Assembly: GCF_000512695.2 (NCBI RefSeq)
Contig: NZ_AZRW02000024.1
Location: forward strand, 1 to 54,226
Direction: 5' to 3'
Length of the DNA: 54,226 bases
Source of the DNA: Pseudomonas sp. QTF5
GTDB taxonomy: Bacteria > Pseudomonadota > Gammaproteobacteria > Pseudomonadales > Pseudomonadaceae
A program made the translations under genes and the position numbers. Shown piece after piece: positions 7,602 through 14,770 of the stretch (its first letter is position 1; every line of letters starts with the position of its first letter). Below the pieces are notes generated by a model. That model was not told the origin of the DNA. It did no database searches and saw only the letters and a list, made by a program, of their open reading frames with translations.

Positions 7602-8049
7602 GCACGTAACAATCAGTTTTGGCTTCAGATAAGTTGAAAGACGATTAGACACAATCTCCCTTCCTGTACAGCAAAAGGGCCCTGTGCCGCCCTAGTTGAT
7701 AATAATCACCGGGCCACCAAGTCTCGACATGTCAGCAGCATTTTTGCCTTTTCATTTCTCAGATTTGGGTGATTAACGTCTTGCTTCGCTGGCGTGTAGT
7801 TGTCTATACACTCATCCGACAAGCTTCAACCGTGCTGGCTTCCATGATGCGATCTCCTGATTCGGTAGTCGCTGTGGCTGGCTGTTATGGTTCGAAAGGA
7901 GAACTAGCTCAACGTCCGCTAATGGCCGATTGAGGTCAGTCGCAAAGGTCTTCAATCGGCCAAATACGGAGCTTTTGAAGAGTTTATGAGGGCATGAAGA
8001 TGTTCATTGAAGGGGTTGGTAGGGCTGTTGGCCGAGACTTGAAAGTCAG
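7602..8049. other. Intergenic region at the cargo/satellite junction
   Basis: About 450 bases without a supported gene. It holds two facing copies of the dispersed repeat at 7912-7972. No copy of the tRNA-Leu 3' end, which would mark an att site, was found here. Confidence 0.55.
7912..7972. repeat. Dispersed island repeat, inverted pair f
   Basis: On the minus strand, 7912-7950 reads CTCAATCGGCCATTAGCGGA, close to copy e. A second partial copy (TTCAATCGGCCAAATACGG) follows on the plus strand. The pair lies between the hydrolase module and the coiled-coil gene pair. Confidence 0.55.
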
Positions 8050-8084
8050 GCTAAAGCGGAAGCCTAGAGAGCTTCCGCTTTAGC
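8050..8084 (-). terminator. Long hairpin after the 62-aa gene
   Basis: A 14-bp perfect stem (GCTAAAGCGGAAGC and its complement) with a 7-nt loop sits 1 nt after the stop codon of the 62-aa gene. No U-tract follows on the minus strand. A T7 run lies about 10 nt past it on the plus strand. It may stabilise the mRNA 3' end or terminate weakly. Confidence 0.45.
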
Positions 8085-8085
8085 A

Positions 8086-8274
8086 TTAACCCCGTTTTTT
8101 TAGCTGTTGTTCTATGAGGCTCATCTCTGCATCGATTGCTGCAATCGTAAGAGTCTCTGTTTTAGTAGTTTTACCTGTCCTTGGCTTTACAAGGTTGAGG
8201 AGCCCGCTCAAATGAGCTTTTCTCGCTTTCAGGGTTTCGGATGTGCCGACTTTGCTATGGATTGTAGTGTTCAT
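8086..8274 (-). CDS. Small protein of unknown function
   Basis: A 62-aa basic protein whose C-terminal half is a predicted amphipathic helix (IDAEMSLIEQQLKKRG). AGAGG is well placed before the ATG at 8274. It follows the coiled-coil gene in the same direction after a 61-nt gap that contains a 12-bp hairpin, so the two are likely a unit. No family is recognised. Confidence 0.55.
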   Translation of the reverse strand: MNTTIHSKVGTSETLKARKAHLSGLLNLVKPRTGKTTKTETLTIAAIDAEMSLIEQQLKKRG

Positions 8275-8292
8275 GGCTAGGCCTCTTGGATG

Positions 8293-8324
8293 CCCGAAAC
8301 AGCCTACCCTGAGGCTGTTTCGGG
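8293..8324 (-). other. Intercistronic hairpin
   Basis: A perfect 12-bp stem (CCCGAAACAGCC and its complement) with an 8-nt loop lies 11 nt after the stop of the coiled-coil gene. No U-tract follows, so RNA processing, stabilisation or attenuation is more likely than full termination. Confidence 0.5.
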
Positions 8325-8335
8325 GGAGATGGCTG

Positions 8336-9175
8336 TTACATCGCTAGGACGTCTTGCAGGCTATACTGATTTGAGCGGTCAGAAAGATCACTACAAGTCC
8401 AGCTTCTAAAGTTCTCGCCCTGTTCCGGAATATCCAGCTTGTACAGCGCCACAGGGTCACGGTCGATTAGGCGACGAACTGCCCATAGCTTACCGCCTAC
8501 ATCGAGTAGCGCTTTTGCGGCCTCATTCCACTTTTCCTCAAGCACTGTGTTTGCCAGATCTGCCGCTTGATCTTCAATCTTCGCGCGTTCGCTCTGAGCT
8601 TCGGTGATGTGCTTATCGATAGTGACGAGCTCTTGCTCAAGCGCTGTGATAATCAGTTGTTGTCGACGATGATGCTCAGTCGCCGTGGTGAGATGTTTTG
8701 CGGCCTTTTGCGCATCGGCATTGGCGGCTTTCTCGCCTTCTTCATCACCCCAGGCAACCGCCTGCGCATAAGCTGTTGCAGCCTCTGTCTCAGCCTGTCG
8801 GGCTTTTGTCATATCTTCCTGGGCCTGCAGGCGGACCTGCTCCAGGCGAGTACTGATGCTATTACGTTTTTGCTTGAGTTCTTCTTCGTCGTTTTTCCAA
8901 GTAGTCATGGCTTCGATGTGGCCTGCCATCAAACTGTGATGATCTGCCAGGTTTTTTCGACGATGGATCTTTCTATCCAGTGTTTGGATGTCCCGATCAC
9001 GGTAGCCGAGTTCTCTTTTTTTATCGGTGAGTTCATATCGCAGGTTGCTTTCCAGACTTTGCATGACCTCATAGTTTTCTAGCGCATCCGCATAGGGAGC
9101 CAACTCGCGCTGAAGTGTCTCCTTCTCGAGGATTTTTTTTGTGCGGAGGTCTTTCAGTTCTTGGATTTCGTTCAT
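8336..9175 (-). CDS. Coiled-coil protein of unknown function
   Basis: A 279-aa soluble protein. Residues about 1-90 and 95-215 are long charged heptad-rich helices (for example LKDLRTKKILEKETLQRELA and ITEAQSERAKIEDQAADLAN). A compact C-terminal part with LWAVRRLIDRDPVALYKLDI follows. There is no signal peptide, membrane segment or ATPase motif. It resembles small structural or SMC-like cargo of prophages, but no family can be named. It lies directly downstream of the satellite primase gene (93-nt gap, same strand) and has lower GC than the primase. This fits a later-acquired cargo gene read from the same promoter or its own. Confidence 0.6.
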   Translation of the reverse strand: MNEIQELKDLRTKKILEKETLQRELAPYADALENYEVMQSLESNLRYELTDKKRELGYRDRDIQTLDRKIHRRKNLADHHSLMAGHIEAMTTWKNDEEELKQKRNSISTRLEQVRLQAQEDMTKARQAETEAATAYAQAVAWGDEEGEKAANADAQKAAKHLTTATEHHRRQQLIITALEQELVTIDKHITEAQSERAKIEDQAADLANTVLEEKWNEAAKALLDVGGKLWAVRRLIDRDPVALYKLDIPEQGENFRSWTCSDLSDRSNQYSLQDVLAM

Positions 9176-9268
9176 CTGTTTTGTCTCTGTGCAATTCGAT
9201 TATGGGTTAGTTGAGCGGCTGGCGAGGCCGGGAATGAGCCGGCGCTACCTCGATCAGAAGGGATGCTG

Positions 9269-12175
9269 TCAGGCAGCCCGAGCCTCGCTCTCATCCGTTC
9301 CCGGAACCGTCTTCACGATGTAGCAGCGTTGCGGGCCGAGGCCGGGCAACCGGACCAGACTCGACGCTTTGCCATCACTTCCCGGCTCAAGAACGCCGCG
9401 CTGCAGCAGCTCCTTGTTAACCGCATTGATGTTCATGCCCCGGAAGATCTCCGAGCGCCATGCCTCGGGCAACACGTAATAGGTGTTCGTGGTGTGCAGG
9501 GAGTCGCCCATGCCGTGCTCCAGCGTCTTGCGAAAGCCGAGGCGGTCGATGGTGCGCGGGCCGTGCTCGTCGATCTTCGCCGCCGCCGATTCCCAGCGGG
9601 TGAAGCGGCTTTCGCCGAAGCGCTCGATGACCTGGCGCAGCCGCGCCAAGATCGCATCGCCCTCGAAGTTACCGGCGCCGCCACGCTCGTTCATCCATGC
9701 GTTTAGGCACACGCGAGCAGCGGTAGTGGCGGTTCCATCGGGCCAGCCGGTGATGCCCATCGCGGTGGCTAGTTCGCCAGCTGCGGCCGCGAGGCCGAAG
9801 CGAGCAGCTGCACGGTGCGCCTGCCCGCTGGCCGATGCCGGTAGTGACTGGGCGATAAACCCTTCCAATGTGCGGCGCAGGATGGCAGACCAACCGTGAC
9901 GCTTGCCGGGTTCGCACAATGCCGTCAGGAAGGCTGTAAGCGGTGTGCCGTAGTACTTCGCTACCCGCGCTTTGAGCGCATCGGACAGCGCCGCGGCATC
10001 CTCGAAACCGTTGAGCGCGTCGAACATACCGAGGCCTTTGCTCGCATCGGCCGGAACCGCGAGCATGCGTACCTCCATGCCCGCTTTCAGCTCCTTGTTG
10101 GCCTCGGCCATGTGCTGAGCCAGTGTCTTCTCGCCAGTGGAGAGAAACAGCAGACGCCACTCCTGTACCTGTCGGCCCGCTTGGCCTCGGTCATTGGCGC
10201 GTGCCTTGCCGGTGCCGTTGCCGAGCATGTACACCGTCTCGCCAATGATGCGCGGATCGCACATGCCGATTTCATCTAGCACCAGGAGGCCGTCCGAATG
10301 AGCTGCAGCGATGGACTCCAGCGCGTTATCGGTGGAGCGCCACGAACGCACCAAGCGCGGTCCGCCGTAGATCGAGGCGGCAACTTGCAGGTGTGTGGTC
10401 TTACCGCCCGAACTGTCGCCGTACAAGTGAAAGCCGCCCGACTCATGGCCAAGCATGTGCAACAGCGGGCCAGCAAAGGCCACGCCGACGACAAACGCCA
10501 AGCGATGGTTGCCGACGCACAACGCGCCGATCTGTTCTTGCCATTGCTCCAAGGTGCCTGCTTCGCTGATCGGTGGAAGCTGCGCACCGGCCTCGTAGAA
10601 GTGTAGGTGTTCGCTGTGTGCGCCGACCTGTTGCTCGGGCAGCAGAAAGGCGCTGTCGTGCCAACCCAAGCGGGTCACCAGCCGCGCCCGTTGCGCACTG
10701 TCGAAACCCCCGAGATAGCTTTGCAGGTCATTGCGTGCATTGCGTCCCGAACGGCTTCCAGCGAGGCGCAGCCCCATGTCCACCAATGGGCCGAGCACGT
10801 CCTTACCGAAGTCGCCGGTCATGGTGCGCGCCGGGATGTTCCACCGTTTTTTGGCGCCGTCTGGATCGTCGAATTCGACCAGCAGACCCCAGTTCTGGCC
10901 TTTGTCGTCGCGAGTGCGGGCGAGTATTTCCAGAGACGAACACACTGGGCGCGCCTCGCCGTCGTCGCCGGCATAAAACACCCCTTCGGGCGTTAGACGG
11001 AAGCCACCGGGCATGAGGTCATTCTTTGATTTTGCAGGGCGCTTGGCCGCTGTTTTTGTCTTTGGCTCCGGCTTGTCTTCGGTTTGCTCAATCGTCGGCT
11101 TTTCCACGGGCAAACCGAATAGCTCACCGCTGCTTTCCAACTCAGTGAAGTGAGCAGCTGTCCAGCCTTTGGCGAGCGCATCGGCCGCATCGTCACCGTC
11201 GTTCCATTGACCACCTTTGGCGAAGGCGGCGCGATCGTTCTTCAGCATGGGCTTACGTTTGAACACATCCAGCGCGATGACCCGAACCGAGGCGGCACCG
11301 ATCTCACGCAGTTTGTCGGCGATAGCTTCCATGCACGCTTTGCCGCTGACATCGTTGTCTGGCCACAACAGCACGTCGCGACCTTTAAGCGGTGTCAGGT
11401 CGGCTTTGTGCCAGGAGTTGGAGCCGTTCGGCCAGCAGGTGGCTACGTAATCCGGCAGCAGTTCAGCGGCGGCGTCGGCGGCTTTTTCGCCTTCGCACAG
11501 GGCAACCGGTGCGTCAGCGCGCAGTGCCAGTTCATCAAGGCGCAGCAGTGGACGCGGATCTGGCAGACCCTGCCAGCGCCATTGTGTGGTTTGGCCATCG
11601 GAGCGCTGACACCACGTCAGCGGCGCAAATACCTTCTTCGGTTTGCCGTCGTCTTCCGGGCCGAGGTCGAAGCGGTAGAGCGCCATGAGGGGCTGACCCA
11701 GTGCATCACGGTAGATCCACACTTTAGAGGGCGCGCCGTGTTGCCGGTGCTTGGCCGGACACTTGTTCATGGCCTCGGCCGGGATCGGCTGAATGGCAAT
11801 CCATTCATGTGCTTTAGTCTTGCCGGGGGCTGGCTTCGCCTGGGCGGCGCCGGGCGAGACGTTCAGCAGGTCTGCCAGTTTGGTACAGGCCTCGACGTCG
11901 GTGCCTCCGTCCAGATAGCGCACCAGATCAATCAGATCGCCGCCCTTATCGCTGGTGGCGAAGTCGGCCCAGGTGCCCTTGCTCAAACTGATCTTGAGCG
12001 AACCGGCGCGTTTATCGCTGCGGGTAGGATTCGGGGCGGTGTATTCCTTGCCGCCGTCTACGCGCTTGCCGTTAGGCAGCCAGTGCGACAGGACGCGATC
12101 AATGTCTTTTAGCGCGGCGGCTTTTACGTCTGCAAAGCTCGGACGTTTCGCGGTGCTGTTCGGTCGTTGGCTCAT
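9269..12175 (-). CDS. Satellite replication protein: Toprim/DUF927 primase-helicase
   Basis: A 968-aa protein, the largest of the island. Residues 220-300 form a Toprim-like primase core with CEGEKAADAA (E228/E230) and LLWPDNDVSGK (D273, D275). Residues 390-700 form a DUF927 helicase domain with Walker A GDSSGGKTT (586-594) and Walker B LLVLDEIG (630-637). The C-terminal third has no named domain and may bind the origin. In P4-like elements this protein (alpha) is both primase and helicase and starts replication at iterons. The ATG overlaps the stop of the DUF3077 gene by 4 nt, which indicates coupled translation. Codon use is GC-rich, like the chromosome. Confidence 0.85.
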   Translation of the reverse strand: MSQRPNSTAKRPSFADVKAAALKDIDRVLSHWLPNGKRVDGGKEYTAPNPTRSDKRAGSLKISLSKGTWADFATSDKGGDLIDLVRYLDGGTDVEACTKLADLLNVSPGAAQAKPAPGKTKAHEWIAIQPIPAEAMNKCPAKHRQHGAPSKVWIYRDALGQPLMALYRFDLGPEDDGKPKKVFAPLTWCQRSDGQTTQWRWQGLPDPRPLLRLDELALRADAPVALCEGEKAADAAAELLPDYVATCWPNGSNSWHKADLTPLKGRDVLLWPDNDVSGKACMEAIADKLREIGAASVRVIALDVFKRKPMLKNDRAAFAKGGQWNDGDDAADALAKGWTAAHFTELESSGELFGLPVEKPTIEQTEDKPEPKTKTAAKRPAKSKNDLMPGGFRLTPEGVFYAGDDGEARPVCSSLEILARTRDDKGQNWGLLVEFDDPDGAKKRWNIPARTMTGDFGKDVLGPLVDMGLRLAGSRSGRNARNDLQSYLGGFDSAQRARLVTRLGWHDSAFLLPEQQVGAHSEHLHFYEAGAQLPPISEAGTLEQWQEQIGALCVGNHRLAFVVGVAFAGPLLHMLGHESGGFHLYGDSSGGKTTHLQVAASIYGGPRLVRSWRSTDNALESIAAAHSDGLLVLDEIGMCDPRIIGETVYMLGNGTGKARANDRGQAGRQVQEWRLLFLSTGEKTLAQHMAEANKELKAGMEVRMLAVPADASKGLGMFDALNGFEDAAALSDALKARVAKYYGTPLTAFLTALCEPGKRHGWSAILRRTLEGFIAQSLPASASGQAHRAAARFGLAAAAGELATAMGITGWPDGTATTAARVCLNAWMNERGGAGNFEGDAILARLRQVIERFGESRFTRWESAAAKIDEHGPRTIDRLGFRKTLEHGMGDSLHTTNTYYVLPEAWRSEIFRGMNINAVNKELLQRGVLEPGSDGKASSLVRLPGLGPQRCYIVKTVPGTDESEARAA

Positions 12176-12444
12176 GTGTCGACCCTCGGCAAAAACAGCG
12201 CGTCGTTGATGTCGTCGATCAGGGCTTTGGCCATCTCACCCAAGTACAGGGCGGGCCAACTGAAACGCTCGCCGTGGTCGCTCATGGCGGCGTCGAGGTT
12301 GAGCTGGTTAGCGTGGTGCTGCAGTTGAGAAACCATCTCCAGCGCATCTTCGACTGGGACACCGGCGTTCACCCGAAACAGCTTCAGGTCGGAAGCGTTG
12401 ACGCGGGAAAATGTGGCGTGGCCAAGGGTGGTGGAAATGGTCAT
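12172..12444 (-). CDS. DUF3077 family protein
   Basis: A 90-aa protein matching the DUF3077 pattern common in Pseudomonas (LFRVNAGVPVEDALEMVSQL, then a helical C-terminus with LGEMAKALIDDINDAL). The function is unknown. Both ends overlap neighbours by 4 nt, placing it third in the four-gene replication operon. Confidence 0.7.
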   Translation of the reverse strand: MTISTTLGHATFSRVNASDLKLFRVNAGVPVEDALEMVSQLQHHANQLNLDAAMSDHGERFSWPALYLGEMAKALIDDINDALFLPRVDT

Positions 12445-12725
12445 AGCGCACCGCCTTTCTGCGCCGCAGGAATCGAGGTGGTGTCACCGTGCAAGGCGAG
12501 GGTCTTGATCAGGCCGAGCGTGCCGCGCACATCCCAAAGAACGGCGGCAATGACGTGGTTTGCAAGGCGGGGCGACTCGCTGTCGAAGTGATCTTCAAGC
12601 AGGGTCAGCACCGAGTCGGCGCGATTAATGGCACAGGTGATGGCGTCGATGGGCACACCGGCTTCCGCGTTCGTGCTGACGCACAGCAGATCTTCGGGCA
12701 GGGCAAAACTCAGTGCGTTGTTCAT
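12441..12725 (-). CDS. Hypothetical satellite protein
   Basis: A 94-aa acidic helical protein. The ATG at 12725 is chosen because it overlaps the stop of the upstream 53-aa gene as ATGA. A longer frame reaching to 13211 also exists, but it would be translated through the structured C4 RNA. It includes ITCAINRADSVLTLLEDHF and a second helix. The family is not recognised, though similar small proteins sit beside primase genes in satellites. Confidence 0.6.
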   Translation of the reverse strand: MNNALSFALPEDLLCVSTNAEAGVPIDAITCAINRADSVLTLLEDHFDSESPRLANHVIAAVLWDVRGTLGLIKTLALHGDTTSIPAAQKGGAL

Positions 12726-12883
12726 TGGGCACCGCCTGCGGATTCGAGTACGCGGGCTTTGGCCATGTGAGTGTTGTAGCGGGCGAGGCGTGTTGCGAGG
12801 CTGGAATTGGCGTGTAAAGCGGCGAGAGCCATTGCACGATGGGCAGCGGCGCGAATTTTGGACGGATTGAGGGCGTGTTTCAT
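12722..12883 (-). CDS. Small first gene of the replication operon
   Basis: A 53-aa basic, alanine-rich protein (KIRAAAHRAMALAALHANS). The ATG at 12883 has an AGGAG site 10 nt upstream. That AGGAG is exactly the part of the leader complementary to the C4 RNA loop, so translation of this gene is the probable target of the antisense RNA. Its stop overlaps the next start by 4 nt, so repression here could pass down the operon by coupling. The function is unknown. Confidence 0.55.
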   Translation of the reverse strand: MKHALNPSKIRAAAHRAMALAALHANSSLATRLARYNTHMAKARVLESAGGAQ

Positions 12884-12892
12884 CTGGCGTAA

Positions 12893-12903
12893 CTCCTGTA
12901 TGT
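12893..12903 (-). promoter_or_regulatory. Antisense target site C covering a Shine-Dalgarno
   Basis: On the minus strand this reads ACATACAGGAG. Nine bases (CATACAGGA) are perfectly complementary to the second hairpin loop of the C4 RNA (TCCTGTATG). The AGGAG end is the ribosome binding site of the gene starting at 12883. It corresponds to seqC of phage P4. Confidence 0.65.
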
Positions 12904-12938
12904 GAGGAGCTGCCACAGTTCGCCGCTAAACGAATTGG

Positions 12939-13016
12939 GGTGGCAGCTGTGCGCGGGTTAGCGGACCGGGCATACAGGACCCCGGCAGACCCGAAGGTCT
13001 CCCACGCACAGCCACC
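12939..13016 (-). ncRNA. C4/CI-type antisense immunity RNA
   Basis: About 78 nt. A closing stem (GGTGG and GCTGTGCG pairing with CGCACAGC and CCACC) encloses two hairpins. The first is AGACC-UUCG-GGTCT (12987-13000), which on the minus strand is a very stable cUUCGg tetraloop. The second is CCGGG/CCCGG (12966-12985), with loop bases GUCCUGUAUG. This is the C4 RNA shape of phages P1, P7 and P4. In P4 the processed CI RNA holds the element dormant by pairing with the leader of the replication operon, causing early termination. Here the loop is complementary to leader sites on both sides. The minus orientation is supported by the tetraloop and by the operon direction. Confidence 0.75.
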
Positions 13017-13037
13017 ATAAAGCAGGAATGCGGGCAC

Positions 13038-13070
13038 AAAAAAAGCGCCAGCAATCGGTATGGGGGCGCC
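13038..13070 (-). terminator. Leader terminator of the replication operon
   Basis: On the minus strand, GGCGCC pairs with GGCGCT (one G-U) around a 15-nt loop and is followed directly by seven T. It lies between antisense target A and the C4 RNA. This is where P4-type leaders stop transcription early during dormancy. Confidence 0.6.
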
Positions 13071-13076
13071 TGTGCG

Positions 13077-13084
13077 CCTGTATG
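13077..13084 (-). promoter_or_regulatory. Antisense target site A
   Basis: On the minus strand this reads CATACAGG, complementary to eight bases of the C4 RNA loop. It lies upstream of the leader terminator and corresponds to seqA of P4. Confidence 0.55.
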
Positions 13085-13130
13085 TACTCGGGCCGCTAAA
13101 CCCGGTCGCTGATTTTGCAGCGACGGCCAG

Positions 13131-13159
13131 AGAGTAACGTCCGTTTTTCGAAAGTGCAA
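13131..13159 (-). promoter_or_regulatory. Candidate leader promoter
   Basis: On the minus strand, TTGCAC and TACTCT are separated by 17 bp, upstream of target site A. The match to sigma-70 consensus is weak (3 of 6 in each box). The position suits a P4 PLE-like early promoter. Confidence 0.3.
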
Positions 13160-13224
13160 CTGCGCTGATGGCTTGCGGATTTTTCAGGTGCGGCATAAAT
13201 TGTTCGTGCATGTAGATTTACCTC

Positions 13225-13253
13225 AACGCCTCCGGATTGCCCCCGGAGGCGTT
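13225..13253 (+). terminator. Plus-strand terminator hairpin in the leader region
   Basis: An 11-bp stem (AACGCCTCCGG and its complement) is followed on the plus strand by TTTTCGTTT. No plus-strand gene precedes it. It may terminate an antisense transcript, or act on the minus strand as a structure between the 101-aa gene and the leader. Confidence 0.5.
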
Positions 13254-13259
13254 TTCGTT

Positions 13260-13565
13260 TCAGGCATGGGCTTCCCAGCGCAGGGAGAGCAGGGGCAGAA
13301 ATCCGCCGCTGAGCATGGAGTGGGCGTCTTCGTAGGCTTGCGTTTGCTGACCTTCGTCGACGATCACGGCACCGATCTTTTCGCAGTGGAGGGAGAGGGC
13401 GCACCAAGTACCGTCGGCCCAGCTGAGTACGCTGACAACGCGACCTTGTTTGTCCTGCTGGCTGCGGTAGCGCTCAAGACGCTGCATGAGACGGTGTGAA
13501 AAGCCGATCCGGCGTAGCACGGAAAAGGGATGCATCAACGCATTACTGGCGATCTTGCGGCTCAT
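13260..13565 (-). CDS. Hypothetical satellite protein
   Basis: A 101-aa protein with a basic N-terminal half (HRLMQRLERYRSQQDKQGRV) and a C-terminal half with LHCEKIGAVIVDEGQQTQAY. The ATG at 13565 overlaps the AlpA stop codon as ATGA, so it is preferred over a start 66 nt earlier. It is translationally coupled to the AlpA regulator. The family is not recognised. Confidence 0.55.
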   Translation of the reverse strand: MSRKIASNALMHPFSVLRRIGFSHRLMQRLERYRSQQDKQGRVVSVLSWADGTWCALSLHCEKIGAVIVDEGQQTQAYEDAHSMLSGGFLPLLSLRWEAHA

Positions 13566-13843
13566 GCGGCCACCTGATCGCGCGCCTCGATGCGGCTGCG
13601 TGCCCATGCCTGGACTTCGGACAGAACCCAAGCGACAGGTGCGCCGCGAGCAGTGCTATTGCTCAGTTTGACGGGCTGCGGAAAGCCGCAGTCGGGACGC
13701 TGCATGAGCTTGTAGATGGTGGAACGCTTCATGCCCACGATGCCCTCAACTTCGGGCATGCGGATCAAAGTCGAAGATGCATCGAACAGTGCGTTAGAGG
13801 TTGCAGAGATAAGGCGGGGAAGTTCGGTGACAGAGGCTTTCAT
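13562..13843 (-). CDS. AlpA-family phage transcriptional regulator
   Basis: A 93-aa protein with an AlpA/excisionase winged-helix signature: RMPEVEGIVGMKRSTIYKLM, then FPQPVKLS, then GAPVAWVLSEVQAWARSRI. AlpA-type proteins (P4 Vis) activate integrase or excision and regulate early genes. The first 25 residues precede the domain. It lies upstream of the 101-aa gene, with which it overlaps by 4 nt. Its upstream region contains the motif GGTGAGCAGTTCAC (13899-13912), a possible operator. Confidence 0.8.
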   Translation of the reverse strand: MKASVTELPRLISATSNALFDASSTLIRMPEVEGIVGMKRSTIYKLMQRPDCGFPQPVKLSNSTARGAPVAWVLSEVQAWARSRIEARDQVAA

Positions 13844-13930
13844 AGGTCTTGCTCTCGACAGGTTAGGACTGAGAGCAATGATCTAGGGGTAGGTCAGCGG
13901 TGAGCAGTTCACTTCCAATTGAAATTTCAG

Positions 13931-14770
13931 TTACAGCACGAAATTGCGTTTGAGGATGGTTTCCACGCTTTTGCGTGTCAGCGCCTTTTCGGTTTCGAGG
14001 GCGATCCACTCGGGGCGCTGTTTGGGTGGTTTAGCAACTTCACGTTCCAGCCAGGCGTGCACGGCCGTTTTGACGTTCCGTTCAGGCATGCCTTTCGCCA
14101 AATAATAGCGACCTTGTTTAACGATTGCCGCGTCGCGGGCACTGATGTCCATGCCGCGCTCCATGCCGCTGATGATGCCTCCTTTGCTGCGGATGGCATT
14201 CTTGATCGCACGATCAGCGACGGGCGTCAGCTCGTCATTGATCAAGCAGGGCAGGGAAGTAATGGGCTCTAGGTGAAGGACATACTGATCGAGAGCCTGG
14301 ATGCGCTCGTCCGGGTCGACCTGCATCTCTACGAACTGGCAATAGAGATCCCATGGCCAGTCAGTCGGTGGTTCAGAAGTATGTGACCAAGCCTCTTGAT
14401 CGGCGGCACGCATCCAGTCGGCTAAAGTTCCCAGCGCTTTTACAGCACAGGCCATGATGTAGGCAGCATGCGCCTCGTGCTCCGAAGCCGAGTAACAGTT
14501 GCTGTATTGGCGAACCCAATGCGCGAGACGTGCTCTATTGTCGGTTGAGGCATATTGAAAAATCGTCTCTTCATGCATCGTCGTCTTGATGCACATGCTG
14601 CTGAGATCGCTGTCGATGCCGCCGGTCTGAATACGCAGGCAGCACTGATCGATCAAGTAACACACGTCAGCGAGTTGCTCATGGCAGAACTCGTAGAGCG
14701 GTTGCGCCGAGAGATACTTGATCAGTCCAGCGGTTAGCGCTGAATGCAAAGTGGGTTGGTGATCAATCAT
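13931..14770 (-). CDS. Hypothetical satellite protein
   Basis: A 279-aa soluble, cysteine-containing protein with no recognised domain. Visible features are an N-terminal helical region with FCHEQLADVCYLIDQCCLRI and a basic C-terminal part with VKTAVHAWLEREVAKPPKQR. The ATG at 14770 is chosen because it overlaps the end of the upstream 96-aa gene by 8 nt. An ATG 6 nt upstream is also possible. It sits between the iteron region and AlpA, a common place for unknown proteins in Pseudomonas satellites. Confidence 0.55.
   Translation of the reverse strand: MIDHQPTLHSALTAGLIKYLSAQPLYEFCHEQLADVCYLIDQCCLRIQTGGIDSDLSSMCIKTTMHEETIFQYASTDNRARLAHWVRQYSNCYSASEHEAHAAYIMACAVKALGTLADWMRAADQEAWSHTSEPPTDWPWDLYCQFVEMQVDPDERIQALDQYVLHLEPITSLPCLINDELTPVADRAIKNAIRSKGGIISGMERGMDISARDAAIVKQGRYYLAKGMPERNVKTAVHAWLEREVAKPPKQRPEWIALETEKALTRKSVETILKRNFVL

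Noticed and set aside
11150..12112. 320-aa plus-strand frame opposite the primase
   Set aside because: Antisense shadow in GC-rich coding DNA. The primase frame has Toprim and Walker motifs.
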